From NCBI RefSeq assembly GCF_024713945.1, contig NC_134677.1, forward strand, positions 124,001-188,000: a stretch of DNA of 64,000 nt, given 5' to 3'. The stretch comes from Dermatophagoides farinae. Lineage: Eukaryota; Arthropoda; Arachnida; Sarcoptiformes; Pyroglyphidae. This document shows, piece by piece, positions 24,683 to 34,611 of the stretch; within the stretch, counting starts at the first letter, position 1, and the number at the start of each line of letters is the position of its first letter. The notes below the pieces were generated by a model that was not told the DNA's origin, made no database searches, and saw only the letters and a program-made list of their open reading frames with translations. The position numbers and the translations under genes are program-made.

Positions 24683-26891
24683 TTATTCTGTTGTTGGTTG
24701 TTGATTTTTGTGAATGTTTCCACCATCCTTATTATCCTCAGTATCTTGATCCAAATAACTGAAAAAATCTGTCAATAATAATTGATCTTCATTAGCTGCA
24801 AGTGGATTAAAGGTACCATCATACGTATCACGGCTTAGGCCAGTTTTGTTCAAGATTTCCAATTTTTTACACAATAATGGCCACAGTTTTTCATCAATTG
24901 TACCTTTAGCCACCAGATAAATGACACGTACAGCATTGGATTGTCCAATACGATGTGCACGATCTTCAGCTTGTGCCAATATTCCTGGGGTCCAAAATAA
25001 TTCAGTAAATATGACCATTGATGCTGCCGTCAAATTTAATCCAGTAGCACATGCCGTTAGACTGAGTAAGGCCACTTTATATTTTGCTTCACTTTGAAAT
25101 ACATTACACGCTTCCTGTCGATCTTTTGCCGGTGTGCTACCATCAATACGGATGAAATTGACACGTTTTTTTCGTAACATTTGTTCCACGCCATTCATCA
25201 TGACCATATGGTGACAAAAACAGATTAATTTGATATCCTTTTCTAACAGTTCGGCTAAATATTTCATCACAGCAGTAATTTTTTTTTCGGCCGATTTTTG
25301 AAAACATTCCATTATAATATGTCTTTTATCGTTATAAATTTTGGATTTCTTCATCATCACCATATAAGAATTCAATTGGGCACGTTCAAGTGCTGACAAA
25401 TGATCCATTGGTAAAGAAAACTGTCAAAAAACAAATTTAAAAAATAAAGGAAATTTTTCAGAAAAAAAAATTCAAACCATTTCACGTCTTTTGGTGGGCA
25501 GCTCACTCAAGACATTGTTTTTTAGTCTACGTATCATGATTGTATTCTCTAGAATGATGCGTAATTCATCCAAATTATCTGCACCTTTATAATCCCAAAC
25601 GGTTTTTGGTCTGCCATTTGCAAAAAATGTTCTTTGTTTAGCGTTACAATAACGAACACCGAATGAATGTTTGCATGGGAAAATATCTCGGGCAATTAGA
25701 TTAATTTGTGGGAATAGTTCTAAAGAAAAAATTGGAATTTTTAAAAATTATTTCACAAATAAATTAAACAAAATTACCAATTGGACGAGAAAGAGCCGGT
25801 GTTCCCGACAAAAGAATGATTCGTTGACATGAACGTGCAATTTCACGTGCAACCATTGTTCTTTGTGATTCATCCGTTTTAATATAATGTGATTCATCCA
25901 TTATAATCATTCGATAAAATCGATTCGCACCAATTGTTAAACGATCTTTCATACGTACCATTAAATCATAACTAGTAATTGTGATTGGAACACATGGAAG
26001 TAAATCTTTACTTGTCGTTGCAACGAAAATATCTTTTTCATTAATATCTGGTGAATATTCCAATATTTTCACTTTCCATTGATATCGCAATGATGATGGA
26101 CAAATGATTATCAATGGCCAATCATCACGGAACCACTTGGCCAATCCGATTGCTTGTATTGTTTTACCAAGACCCATGTCATCAGCAATCAACAATTTTC
26201 CACCACGTTTTATGCCGAATATAATACCTTCACGTTGATATGGATAAAGTTTATTATAAAAATCCGATTCTAATCTTTCGGATAAATCAATTTTCACGTT
26301 GTGTATATTATTATATTCGAGTAATTTTTTGGTCAAGGATTGAGGAATATTTTTGTCGAAACTTATATCAAAATTTTGTTTCTTCAATTCTTTCATATCA
26401 GCCATAAATCGTTCGAATTCTTTAAGTGGAAATGACCATGATTTTTTCACTGGATCATATTGTCGTCCTTCATAGTTTCTAAATTTCTTGATGAATTCTT
26501 CTTCATAATCAACACGCACCATAAAACGTAAATTATCCAAGAGGTACAAAGACATTGTTTTTTTGATCACTGTTTTGGCAGGCATCGATGATGAAACTGA
26601 TGATGATGGTGGTTTAACCGTATTTTGTTTTATTTCATTTCGATCACTTATCTTTGTGAAGGAATTCGGCTGTTTCATAGGTGAAGAATTACCACTCGAT
26701 TGATTTGAATTTGCCATGACATTTGTCGATTTACGTTCGGTACAAAAATATTTCGATGTATGATGAATCGTATTATTCATTTTATTCTCTTCATTCACTT
26801 TACGTTTCATTTCCAATTGACGATAATATCGTTCTTGTGCTTGCTTGCGTTTCTCTTCGATCATTTTCTTTGTATCTGGACTAATTTCCAT
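24683..26891 (-). CDS. SMARCAL1: SMARCAL1-type annealing helicase
   Basis: This SNF2-family ATPase rewinds RPA-coated DNA and remodels stalled replication forks. Exons (high to low) are 25778-26891, 25478-25719 and 24683-25420, summing to 2094 nt and 697 residues (human 954). The N-terminus has a charged helix (KKMIEEKRKQAQERYYRQ) in the place of the RPA-binding motif. A single HARP domain follows (about residues 118-175, with YDPVKKSWSFPLKEF); vertebrates have two. The helicase core shows ADDMGLGKT (Walker A, about 240), DESH (about 332), LSGTPALSRP, and QAEDRAHRIGQ (motif VI). A further upstream frame exists, but its first codon is GTG, so the ATG at 26891 is chosen. A transposon-like insertion begins only 92 bp upstream of this ATG. 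Confidence 0.92.
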
Positions 26892-27005
26892 TGAACCAAT
26901 TTCTCGCTTTAAACGATTTAAAGATGAAAAACAGAAAAACCCGATCACTCAAAAGTTAAATTAATGATGATGAAATCAAGGGTTCACAGAGCCAAAAGTA
27001 AGCAT

Positions 27006-27150
27006 GGTAACCAAAAATGTAAATTTGCAGTTTACCCTGCAATGAAGGGGCCGTTCATATACAATGTAACTTAAACTTCAAATTTGCATTTTTGGTTACC
27101 CTGAAGTTTACCCTGCAAACTTGCAGCTTATGTAACATTGTATATGAACG
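27006..27150. repeat. Fold-back inverted repeats at the left edge of the insertion
   Basis: Two interleaved perfect inverted pairs. GGTAACCAAAAATG at 27006-27019 pairs with 27087-27100, and CGTTCATATACAATGT at 27052-27067 pairs with 27135-27150. The pairs overlap, so they are not simple nested stems. This suggests a rearranged fold-back or MITE terminus. Confidence 0.7.
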
Positions 27151-27365
27151 CTTCACCATATATACCCTCCAAATTTGAAGTTTTGTTAACCCTGCAGTTT
27201 ACCCTCCAAATTTGAAGTCATTTGCCCCCCATTCACTTCATTAATTTTACCCCCATATTAGGATTAAAATTTTTTTTCCAAATTAATAAAGCAATGATGA
27301 CAATAATTAAAAAACCAAATTATACGATCCAATTTTCGTCTTGTCCATATTGATCCATTTATAAA

Positions 27366-27760
27366 TTAACCAATGACCATGAGCATATGTTCGCCAATCC
27401 AATCTTTATGATCCAAGACTAGTTGTCGATCTTAAATAAAGAAATTCGTTAGTTATTTCAATCATTTCCTTCAAGAATCACATACCATGTAAATAAAAAT
27501 CTATCGTAATGTGCATTCCGTTGTCCTTTTCCAAAATGAATCTAGAAAACGAGTCAAGAAAATAGTTGTTAGTTTGGGTAATCAATTGAACAATTTACAT
27601 ACCATGATCTCTGATTTCTCCAACTGGCTTGATTCCAGATTCAATTTCCAAAATGTTCACCTAAATGGAAATAAATATTAGTTTTTTCGGTCAATCAATT
27701 CATTCATTTGCTTACCATTACCACTTTCAACTATGTGTTTCATTTCGTGAATCTTCGAAA
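27366..27760 (-). pseudogene. Fragments of an unidentified multi-exon gene
   Basis: On the minus strand four exon-like pieces are separated by short introns with good GT-AG signals. They are about 27716-27760 (ending HEMKHIVESGN), 27603-27660 (VNILEIESGIKPVGEIRDH), 27486-27541 (FILEKDNGMHITIDFYLH) and 27366-27430 (DRQLVLDHKDWIGEHMLMVIG then stop). The last junction is in frame. The first two junctions are each off by a base, so the fragment does not give one clean protein. I do not recognise the family. It lies inside the repeat-bounded insertion, so a captured gene piece is one reading. A real small gene with sequence errors is another. Confidence 0.35.
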
Positions 27761-27843
27761 ATTAATCATGTTTGTCAATTGCTTCATTGGTTTCAAAACT
27801 TCAACTAGCATCAAATCCAATAGGAAAAAGCTCAGATCATGTT

Positions 27844-27876
27844 CCTAAACCTAGCCTATCCTATCCTATTCCTAAC
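27844..27876. repeat. Short degenerate CCTAA/CCTAT pentamer array
   Basis: It reads as CCTAA, CCTAG, three CCTAT and CCTAA with single-base interruptions. It resembles the arthropod telomeric unit (TTAGG/CCTAA) but is short and degenerate, so this may be coincidence. Confidence 0.35.
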
Positions 27877-28819
27877 TTAAAGTTGAACATTACCGAGCAT
27901 TTCTTGAATCTGATGCCACTGAAGACTGAAACCGCCAAATCAATATCTAACATGATGAAAAATCGAATTTCAGAAACAAACCTAAAAAAACATAACGTTA
28001 TCAAGTATAATAACCAAACTTACCAAATAGCTATGAATTTTTCTCATGTCAATGAGAAATCAGTAAAACTAGAAATGGAAAGTTAGTGAAATATCATAAA
28101 ATGAGACATACCCGAAATATTGGTTAACATTTGTGATGGAACAAAGTCAGTACCAAATAATCATTATAACCCGATAAAATTGAGAATTTCATGATCATTT
28201 GACCAAAAATTGTCCGAAATCAGCAATGAAAAAATGAACAAGACGAGTGACGAAGCTTGAGAAAAAAAACGAGCATTTTTGCACAAAGACCAAGTGTAAA
28301 ATATTTTTTCCAACAGTCAAGCAAAATGCTTGCAAGCATGTTTGTTCATTTTGATAACCATCAAAATGAACTGTTAAAGTTAAACAACCATTTTACAAGG
28401 TGGAGCATAGCTTACATTTTGAAAGGTGAAAGGGTAAAATGTCTCGAGGCCATAATGATGACCATTCGATTAGCTTGCAACTGAGCCAACAATATTAACT
28501 TGGTTGTGACAAACATGATAGTTTGGAAAATTTGTTGGCGCGAACTTAGACAATTTTTTCTTTTTAAATTAGGATGGATAAACTTCGTAAACAGAAAATA
28601 TCCCCTTCAGAAGCCCGGATACCCGACCAGACCGGGAATTATATAAAACGACTGTTACAAATTATTGAATTATTTAATCATTTATCTATCTATATTATTG
28701 ATAATCTATAATATACAATGAAAAACCAATTAAAAATAATTATTTAATCTGAAAAATTGCAATCTTGAAATTATTTCCATAAACGATTCATTTTTTCATA
28801 TTATTTGTTAAAACACAAT

Positions 28820-29500
28820 TAGTTGGACATGATTTGCTTAATGCATTATGATTCGTTGCTACCCATTAGTTTTGATGGATTCTTCCATTTACAATTTATG
28901 CAAGAGAATGACGATTGAAGACATTTAGCACTAAAATGATTTGGGCCAACTCATTTGACACACACTTGTTCATTTTTAAAATCATTTTTTTCCAAAACAA
29001 AGGCATCAATAGCATTGGGTAACTGAGACATAATTTGCAATAGTATAGACATTGTAATCAATAAAGATTTTTTCATTGCTTATTCACAATTACCACAATT
29101 CGGTGTAGCCAGGGCAATTGCATGTTTCAATCATTTTTAACAAATATAATTTTGAACAATTCCTTTGGATCATCAATTACTTGACGAATTTCATCATTTT
29201 GGTTTAAAATCATATCAGGCAGATCTTTTTTGGTAAACATAGGGTGAATGTTTTTCACGAATTTGACTTTATGATACAAAGATGTTCAGTTGGAACATTG
29301 TATTTTTTAGTTTCAAATAAAGCTGTGGCAAAAGATTTTTTTTCCATCAATTGATTCTTAGTGTTGAATTGATCCATTGATTCGTTGAATTGATTTGTCA
29401 ATTCATTTTTGATTTTGTTTTGAAAACTCTTCATGTTGGAAAAATTGTTCTCTAATAGATCAAATTTTTTTAAAATGATTTTTGTACTCGGTCATCTCAT
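28820..29500 (-). pseudogene. Relic of a non-LTR retrotransposon gag-like ORF1
   Basis: Reading the minus strand from 29500 downward gives three broken blocks. First is a coiled-coil-like stretch (FDLLENNFSNMKSFQNKIKN). A frameshift near 29260 leads to a small domain (FVKNIHPMFTKKDLPDMIL) ending at 29130. Further on is a zinc-knuckle region near 28850-28960. There a CX2CX4HX4C knuckle is seen if one TGA is read as the second Cys (CVK-stop-VGPNHFSAKC). It is followed by CINCKWKNPSKLMGSN, which resembles a second knuckle with His changed to Asn. Coiled coil, RNA-binding fold and CCHC knuckles is the order seen in jockey/CR1-type ORF1 proteins. No reverse transcriptase was found nearby. Confidence 0.5.
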
Positions 29501-30339
29501 TTGTAATTTACTGCCACGCAGCTAGTTTCCAAAGATAGATTACTTGATGTTACTTGAGAGCACTCTTTGTTTAATTATCATATAAAATTATCAGCATTCA
29601 ACGTTTCAATAGTTTTTTGCATTCTTGTAAGTCATTTTCATAACCAATTGAACAGTTCCTCACCATCGATGCAATAAATATCAGAATTTTTATGAAAATG
29701 GTTATATGTGTATTACCATGATCATTTGCAAACGATTGTTCAACCAGATAGATCTTTTATTTTTTCTTTTTTGAAGATTAATTGTGATGTAGGTGAATTC
29801 TTTTACGAGATAAATCATAACTTTAAAATTACGAATAAAAACTCAAAAAAAAAACAAAAAATATCCGATAATATTTGGCAACTAAAACAACAACAATCAT
29901 AAAATTGTAAAATTACATTGAAAATGAATGAATCAGAGATTATTCCCATAATGGGTTGTTTGTTATTCATTTGTGAAGTGATATTTTGATATTTCATGAT
30001 TTAAAAATTTATTTTTTAGAATTTATCAATTTATCAATTAAATTCTAAATTTGATTAAAAATGAAATTCAAAATTGGAGGTTAAGCTCCAATTAGAAAGT
30101 GTATTTACCATTCTTTGGTGGAGGTTAATATGCAACTTTGCAGTTTAGCCTGCAAAATAACCCGCAACTTTGCAGTTTAGCCTGCAAAATAACCTGCAAG
30201 TATGCAGTTTACATTGCAAAGAAGCAGCGTAACCTCATAATAAGAAGCGTAGCCTGTGAGCATGGATAGTAACCTGCAAATTTGGAGGGTTTTTAGCACT
30301 CAATCTTGCAGTTTACCCTGTTCACTTTTCTCTCTGTGA

Positions 30340-30971
30340 TTCTAATTTTAGATTTTAAGAATAAAAATTGAAAATAACCATTCATATAGTACGTAATCTT
30401 TATTTTTTTTCGAAAAAATCATGATTTTTGTAAATGTCAATTTCGCACACACAGAAAATTGTATAGCAAAAAAAGATCCATGATCAACCTCGGGATGAAT
30501 TTGATCCACACACACACACACACACACAGAGAATGAGATCATTCGATTTTTCTGAGACACGAAAAATTCTTTCTAAAAACGCAAGCGCGTTATTCTAGTC
30601 TTTTTCTGTTTCATTTTTCTATTTCAGCAAGAATATCAGAGGAAGAAAGAAATGCAAGAAAAAAATGGATGGATCGAACAAGGAACACCAAAAAAGAAAA
30701 AACAGACATCCACTATAGTGTTAAATGGGCCTTGTTTGTTTTTTCAGTGTGGGTGTGTGTGTGTCGAATCGATTGAGGAAAAGAAAAAGTTTCAAAAATT
30801 TTTGCAATTGTTTGTTTTCGTCTTATTTTATTAATTTGAGAAATTTTTTCTTGAAATCACCAGTTCTTCACCATCATCGTTTCAAAATATTGATTTGCTC
30901 ATACAAAATCATTCAAAATTTCATTTACAACATTTCGCCAAGGTTTCGCCTCGACCACAACATTTTTAAAG
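30340..30971. promoter_or_regulatory. Upstream region of synapsin
   Basis: A 630 bp AT-rich region with a CA run near 30510-30528. It should contain the synapsin promoter and probably a first exon supplying the start codon, because no in-frame ATG precedes the first recognisable synapsin codons. I could not place that exon. Confidence 0.4.
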
Positions 30972-33176
30972 AGGCGTTTCTCATCCGGTGACCTACAAGG
31001 CGAAGGTCATGATGATGATCAGGTTAGCCAGACCATTAATTTTTTTTTTGTTTAAAATTAATCTGTTTTTTAAAACATAGGAAATACCATCAAATAGGCC
31101 ATTTGGCAATGATCGAACAACAACAAGGACTCAACCACGATATCAATCTAATAGTGGTATCAACCAAAATCAGTCACCACTACGATCATCAACATCAAAT
31201 GTTGATCCAAACACAGGAATGATATTGAATTTTAAATCATCAAATATCACTAGTGCACCAGTTTCGCCACATTCAACAGCAACAAATGTAACAAATGTGC
31301 CATCAGCAAGAGGTGTTAGCGGTCTATTGTCGAGAGCAACATCACTGACAGGAAGTAATATTGTGACGAATACTGTACAACAAATTGCACGCGCAGCCAC
31401 ATCACAGGTGGCTGCCGTAATAAAAGATCGACATAAAATCTTATTAATTATTGATGATCATCTTGTTGATTGGTCCAAATATTTTCGTGGAAGACGTTTG
31501 ATTGGTGATTGGGACATTAAAGTTGAACAGGCTGAATTTAAAGATATAAATCTATCATCCGATTCCGAACTTGGTGCCCTGGTCACCATTTATACTGTTG
31601 ATCGCAATGGTTTTCGAATCGCACGAACATTTCGACCAGATTTCGTATTGATTCGTCAACATATTCAACAAGATGGTAATCAAAATTATAGTGACATTAT
31701 TGTCGGTTTGAAATATGGCCTAATACCATCAATTAATTCATTGCAAAGTTTCTATAATTTTCAAGATAAAGCTTGGGTGGTAAGTGTTCAATCAATCAAT
31801 TGAAAAGTTTTGTCTAATGATTTATTTGTTGTTTTCCAATTTAAAAAGTTTGCCAATCTATTAGCCATACAACGAAAACAAGGAAAAGAATCATTTCCAT
31901 TGATTGAACAAACGTTCTTTCAAAAATATAAAGATTCAGTTAGTTTTATGAAATTTCATTCATTTCTTCTTCCAATTATAATTGTTTTTGTCCTGTTTGA
32001 TCATGGGTCAATAGAGTGGTGTACCAAAATTACCATGTGTCGTTAAAATTGGATCATCAAGTTCTGGCTTAGGAAAAGTTAAAGTAGAAAATATTAACCA
32101 ATATCAAGATATACGAAGCGTTTTAATGATCACCAATAAATATTGTACTATTGAGCCATTCATCGATGCTAAATGCGATTTTAATCTGCAGAAAATTGGA
32201 ACAAATTATAAGGCATTCACGTAAGAATCATTTTTATTCCAATTCGTTTTCGTTGTAATTTAATATTTTTTTTTGTTCGGATGATGATTAGACGAAAATC
32301 AGTATCTGGAAATTGGAAAGCAAATATTGGATCCGCTTTATTGGAACCGATACCATTTAATGATCGTTATCGAAAATGGATTGATGATGTTTCCGACTTA
32401 TTCGGCGGGCTAGATATCTGTTCATTAGAAGGTGTTATTGGTAAAGATGGCCGGGAATTTATTTTCAAAGTACGTGGATCAGATATGGCATTGTTGGGCG
32501 ATACCCAGGAAGAGGATCGTAAAAATATCGTGGAATTAATCATACAGCGGATGAATGCTATTTGCAAAAATATTCTAATGTAAATTATTCTCATTGATTG
32601 GTTGATTGTAAAATTAATGAATTTTTTTCCATTCAAACACATAGCAAACAACAATCCCGAGCTAGCATCTCGGCTAATGAACCAGAATCGATTGAACAAC
32701 AATCAAAACGATCATCGATTACATCAATGAATCAACCAACGTCAGCAGCTGTTCCGCCGCCAATTATGAATCGTAGAAGCTCAAAAGATTCCTCTTTTCC
32801 TCCATCTTCGGGTAATCGACCATTACCGCCTAAACCTCCACCACCAACATCGTCATCAGTTGCAGCAAATCCACCATTTAAACCACCACCACCGCCACCA
32901 TCATCATCATCCACGCACTCCTCAAATACAGTTCCTTCTTCTGTTGCTACAACAACATCAACAACAAAGACAATCAATGAAAATCCGACCAATCCATTTG
33001 CAAGTTCATTCAATCCAAACGCCATCAATAATGATGAAAATGAACAGATGACAAAACAGCCACCGCCATTAAATAAGCGTGATTCGCAGACAACAATCGG
33101 TGAAATTAAAGAAGAAGTGGATGATACAATGAGAAATTTACGTAAAACATTTGCCGGAATTTTCGGTGATATGTGA
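30972..33176 (+). CDS. Syn: Synapsin (start exon not located)
   Basis: This synaptic-vesicle phosphoprotein tethers the reserve vesicle pool. Exons are 30972-31022 (left edge inferred from a TTTTAAAG acceptor), 31081-31779, 31849-31938, 32015-32220, 32292-32579 and 32645-33176. The first piece encodes [11 protein letters not shown], the domain A motif whose Ser is a PKA/CaMKI target. The conserved domain C runs from about [18 protein letters not shown] through [45 protein letters not shown] and [13 protein letters not shown] to [11 protein letters not shown] Pro/Ser/Thr/Asn-rich region follows. The end, [20 protein letters not shown], is the domain E signature. The part seen is about 620 residues. 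No ATG lies in frame between the nearest upstream stop and RRFSS, so a separate start exon or a non-AUG start is needed. Confidence 0.93.
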
Positions 33177-33390
33177 ACCATGCGATGAAGATTACAATTA
33201 GGATAGATTTGTGTGCAAATTGTTGTTGTTTCGTTCATCGTTTCTTTTTTTTTAATTTGAATTTTTTTTAGATCAAAAGACGTTATATTAGATGGTAATT
33301 AATTAAGGGAAAAAATTATAGTGAGATTTTTGTTGCAATTTTTTTTTTATTTCAAGTCCATTTGTGTGTGTTACGTGTGTGATTTCAATT

Positions 33391-33396
33391 AATAAA
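33391..33396 (+). terminator. Poly(A) signal AATAAA of synapsin
   Basis: A canonical hexamer 215 bp after the synapsin stop codon and 37 bp before the stop of the convergent UNG gene. Confidence 0.5.
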
Positions 33397-33432
33397 AGTA
33401 ATTGATTTGTGTGTTTTTTGTCAATTAATCAA

Positions 33433-34399
33433 TCAATCTAATTTAGTCCAATCAATAGGTTTAATGCCATGCTTGATTAGATAATCATTGGCCTGTTTAA
33501 AATGTCCACAACCAAAAAATCCACGCATTACTGATAATGGGCTTGGATGTACAGATTTCAGTACTAAATGTTTCTTCGAATCGATTACAGCACCTTTTTT
33601 CTGTGCATAATTACCCCAAAGCATAAAAACACGATTTGAATAATTTTGATTCAGATATTTGATTATCGAATCGGTAAATTGTTCCCAGCCATGATTTGAA
33701 TGTGAATTTGCTTGATTTGCACGTACAGTAAGTGATGCATTCAACAGCAGTACACCTTGACTTGACCATTGTTTTAGATCACCATGCGCGGGTATTATGA
33801 ATTCGGGATATTCATTTTTGATTTCTTTGAAAATATTAATTAAGCTAAGAAAAAAGAGAGGATTATTTTATGAAAATTTAATCATCACCATCATACCTCG
33901 GTGGTTTAGCAACATCTCTTTCAACACTGAATGCCAGACCATTAGCTTGTTTAGGGCCATGATATGGATCCTGGCCCAAAATGATCACTTTAACATTATC
34001 AATATCACAATGAAATGACCAGCTGAATACTTGATTTTCTGGTGGATAAATAGTGTGAGAATTCCGTTCATTCGTAATGAATTTTTCCAAATTTTTAAAA
34101 TATGATTTATGAAATTCTTGTTCGAAACTCTGATACCATTTCGCGGATATGTATCCACTGGCAACACGACGACTGTTGTTATTGCTTTGCACGATCTTTA
34201 AATTATCATGTTGTGGTCGCAAAACAAGTTTGTCACCTCCAACATCGGTGCATGGCTTTTTGTTAAGAAAAAGGAAAATTTTTTCAAAAACAAAATCAAA
34301 GAAAAAACTTTTTTGTCATACCTTTTTACAATTCGATTCATCGTCGTCGATAACTTTACGTTTGAAAAAGTTTGTTATCGTTTTTTGAGTTTTTGACAT
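33433..34399 (-). CDS. UNG: Uracil-DNA glycosylase (family 1, nuclear form)
   Basis: This enzyme removes uracil from DNA as the first step of base-excision repair. Exons (high to low) are 34322-34399, 33897-34255 and 33433-33844, summing to 849 nt and 282 residues. The first 13 residues contain QKTITNFF, a PCNA-interacting (PIP) box at the same place as in vertebrate UNG2, which argues for a replication-linked nuclear form. Catalytic blocks are ILGQDPYHGPKQANGLAFSV (water-activating Asp), LLLNASLTV and HPSPLS with the catalytic His. The ATG at 34399 is kept because it places the PIP box at the N-terminus. It is divergent from DDX11 across a spacer with an E2F-type site. Confidence 0.96.
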
Positions 34400-34472
34400 T
34401 TTTGTGTTTGTGTGAATATTCGATGAGAAATGATTCAATCTAACAAATGTGCTCATTTCATTTCATAGAGCT

Positions 34473-34480
34473 TTTGGCGC
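34473..34480 (+). promoter_or_regulatory. E2F-type site TTTGGCGC between UNG and DDX11
   Basis: This is a perfect match to the E2F/DP consensus TTTSSCGC, lying 74 bp upstream of the UNG ATG and 131 bp upstream of the favoured DDX11 ATG. Both genes act in DNA replication and repair, and E2F control of such genes is well established in animals. Binding here is inference. Confidence 0.5.
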
Positions 34481-34611
34481 GTTAAAACATTTCGTTTCAT
34501 AAACGATACAGCTGATTTTGATCATTTCATATGTTGATGGTACCTACTGAAAAACACAAATCAATGTGGAAAAAAAGCGCGATCTTCACCGATTGTTTGA
34601 TTTTGTGTACC

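Larger units (their letters stand above)
26984..30339. mobile_element. Decayed repeat-bounded insertion, possibly a TIR transposon with nested relics
   Basis: The two edges are imperfect inverted repeats. The left edge reads TCACAGAGCCAAAAGTAAGC and the reverse complement of the right edge reads TCACAGAGAGAAAAGTGAAC, with GGTAA following soon after in both. Inside each edge are many related blocks such as GCAGTTTACCCTGC (left) and GCAGTTTAGCCTGC (right), arranged directly and inverted over about 250 bp. The 3.36 kb interior has no intact transposase. It holds gene-fragment exons (27366-27760) and a gag relic (28820-29500). I found no target-site duplication, so an old single element, two related MITEs, or a composite insertion are all possible. 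Confidence 0.5.

Noticed and set aside
26892-26948. Upstream extension of SMARCAL1 to 26948
   Set aside because: It starts with GTG and the added residues have no family similarity.
28257-28484. Plus-strand frame within the insertion as a transposase
   Set aside because: No DDE or other transposase signature; the frame is short and A-rich.
34531-34611. Longer DDX11 start at 34531
   Set aside because: The 27 extra residues are unlike DDX11, and the ATG at 34612 has a better context and sits just before the conserved FPYKPYDIQ start.
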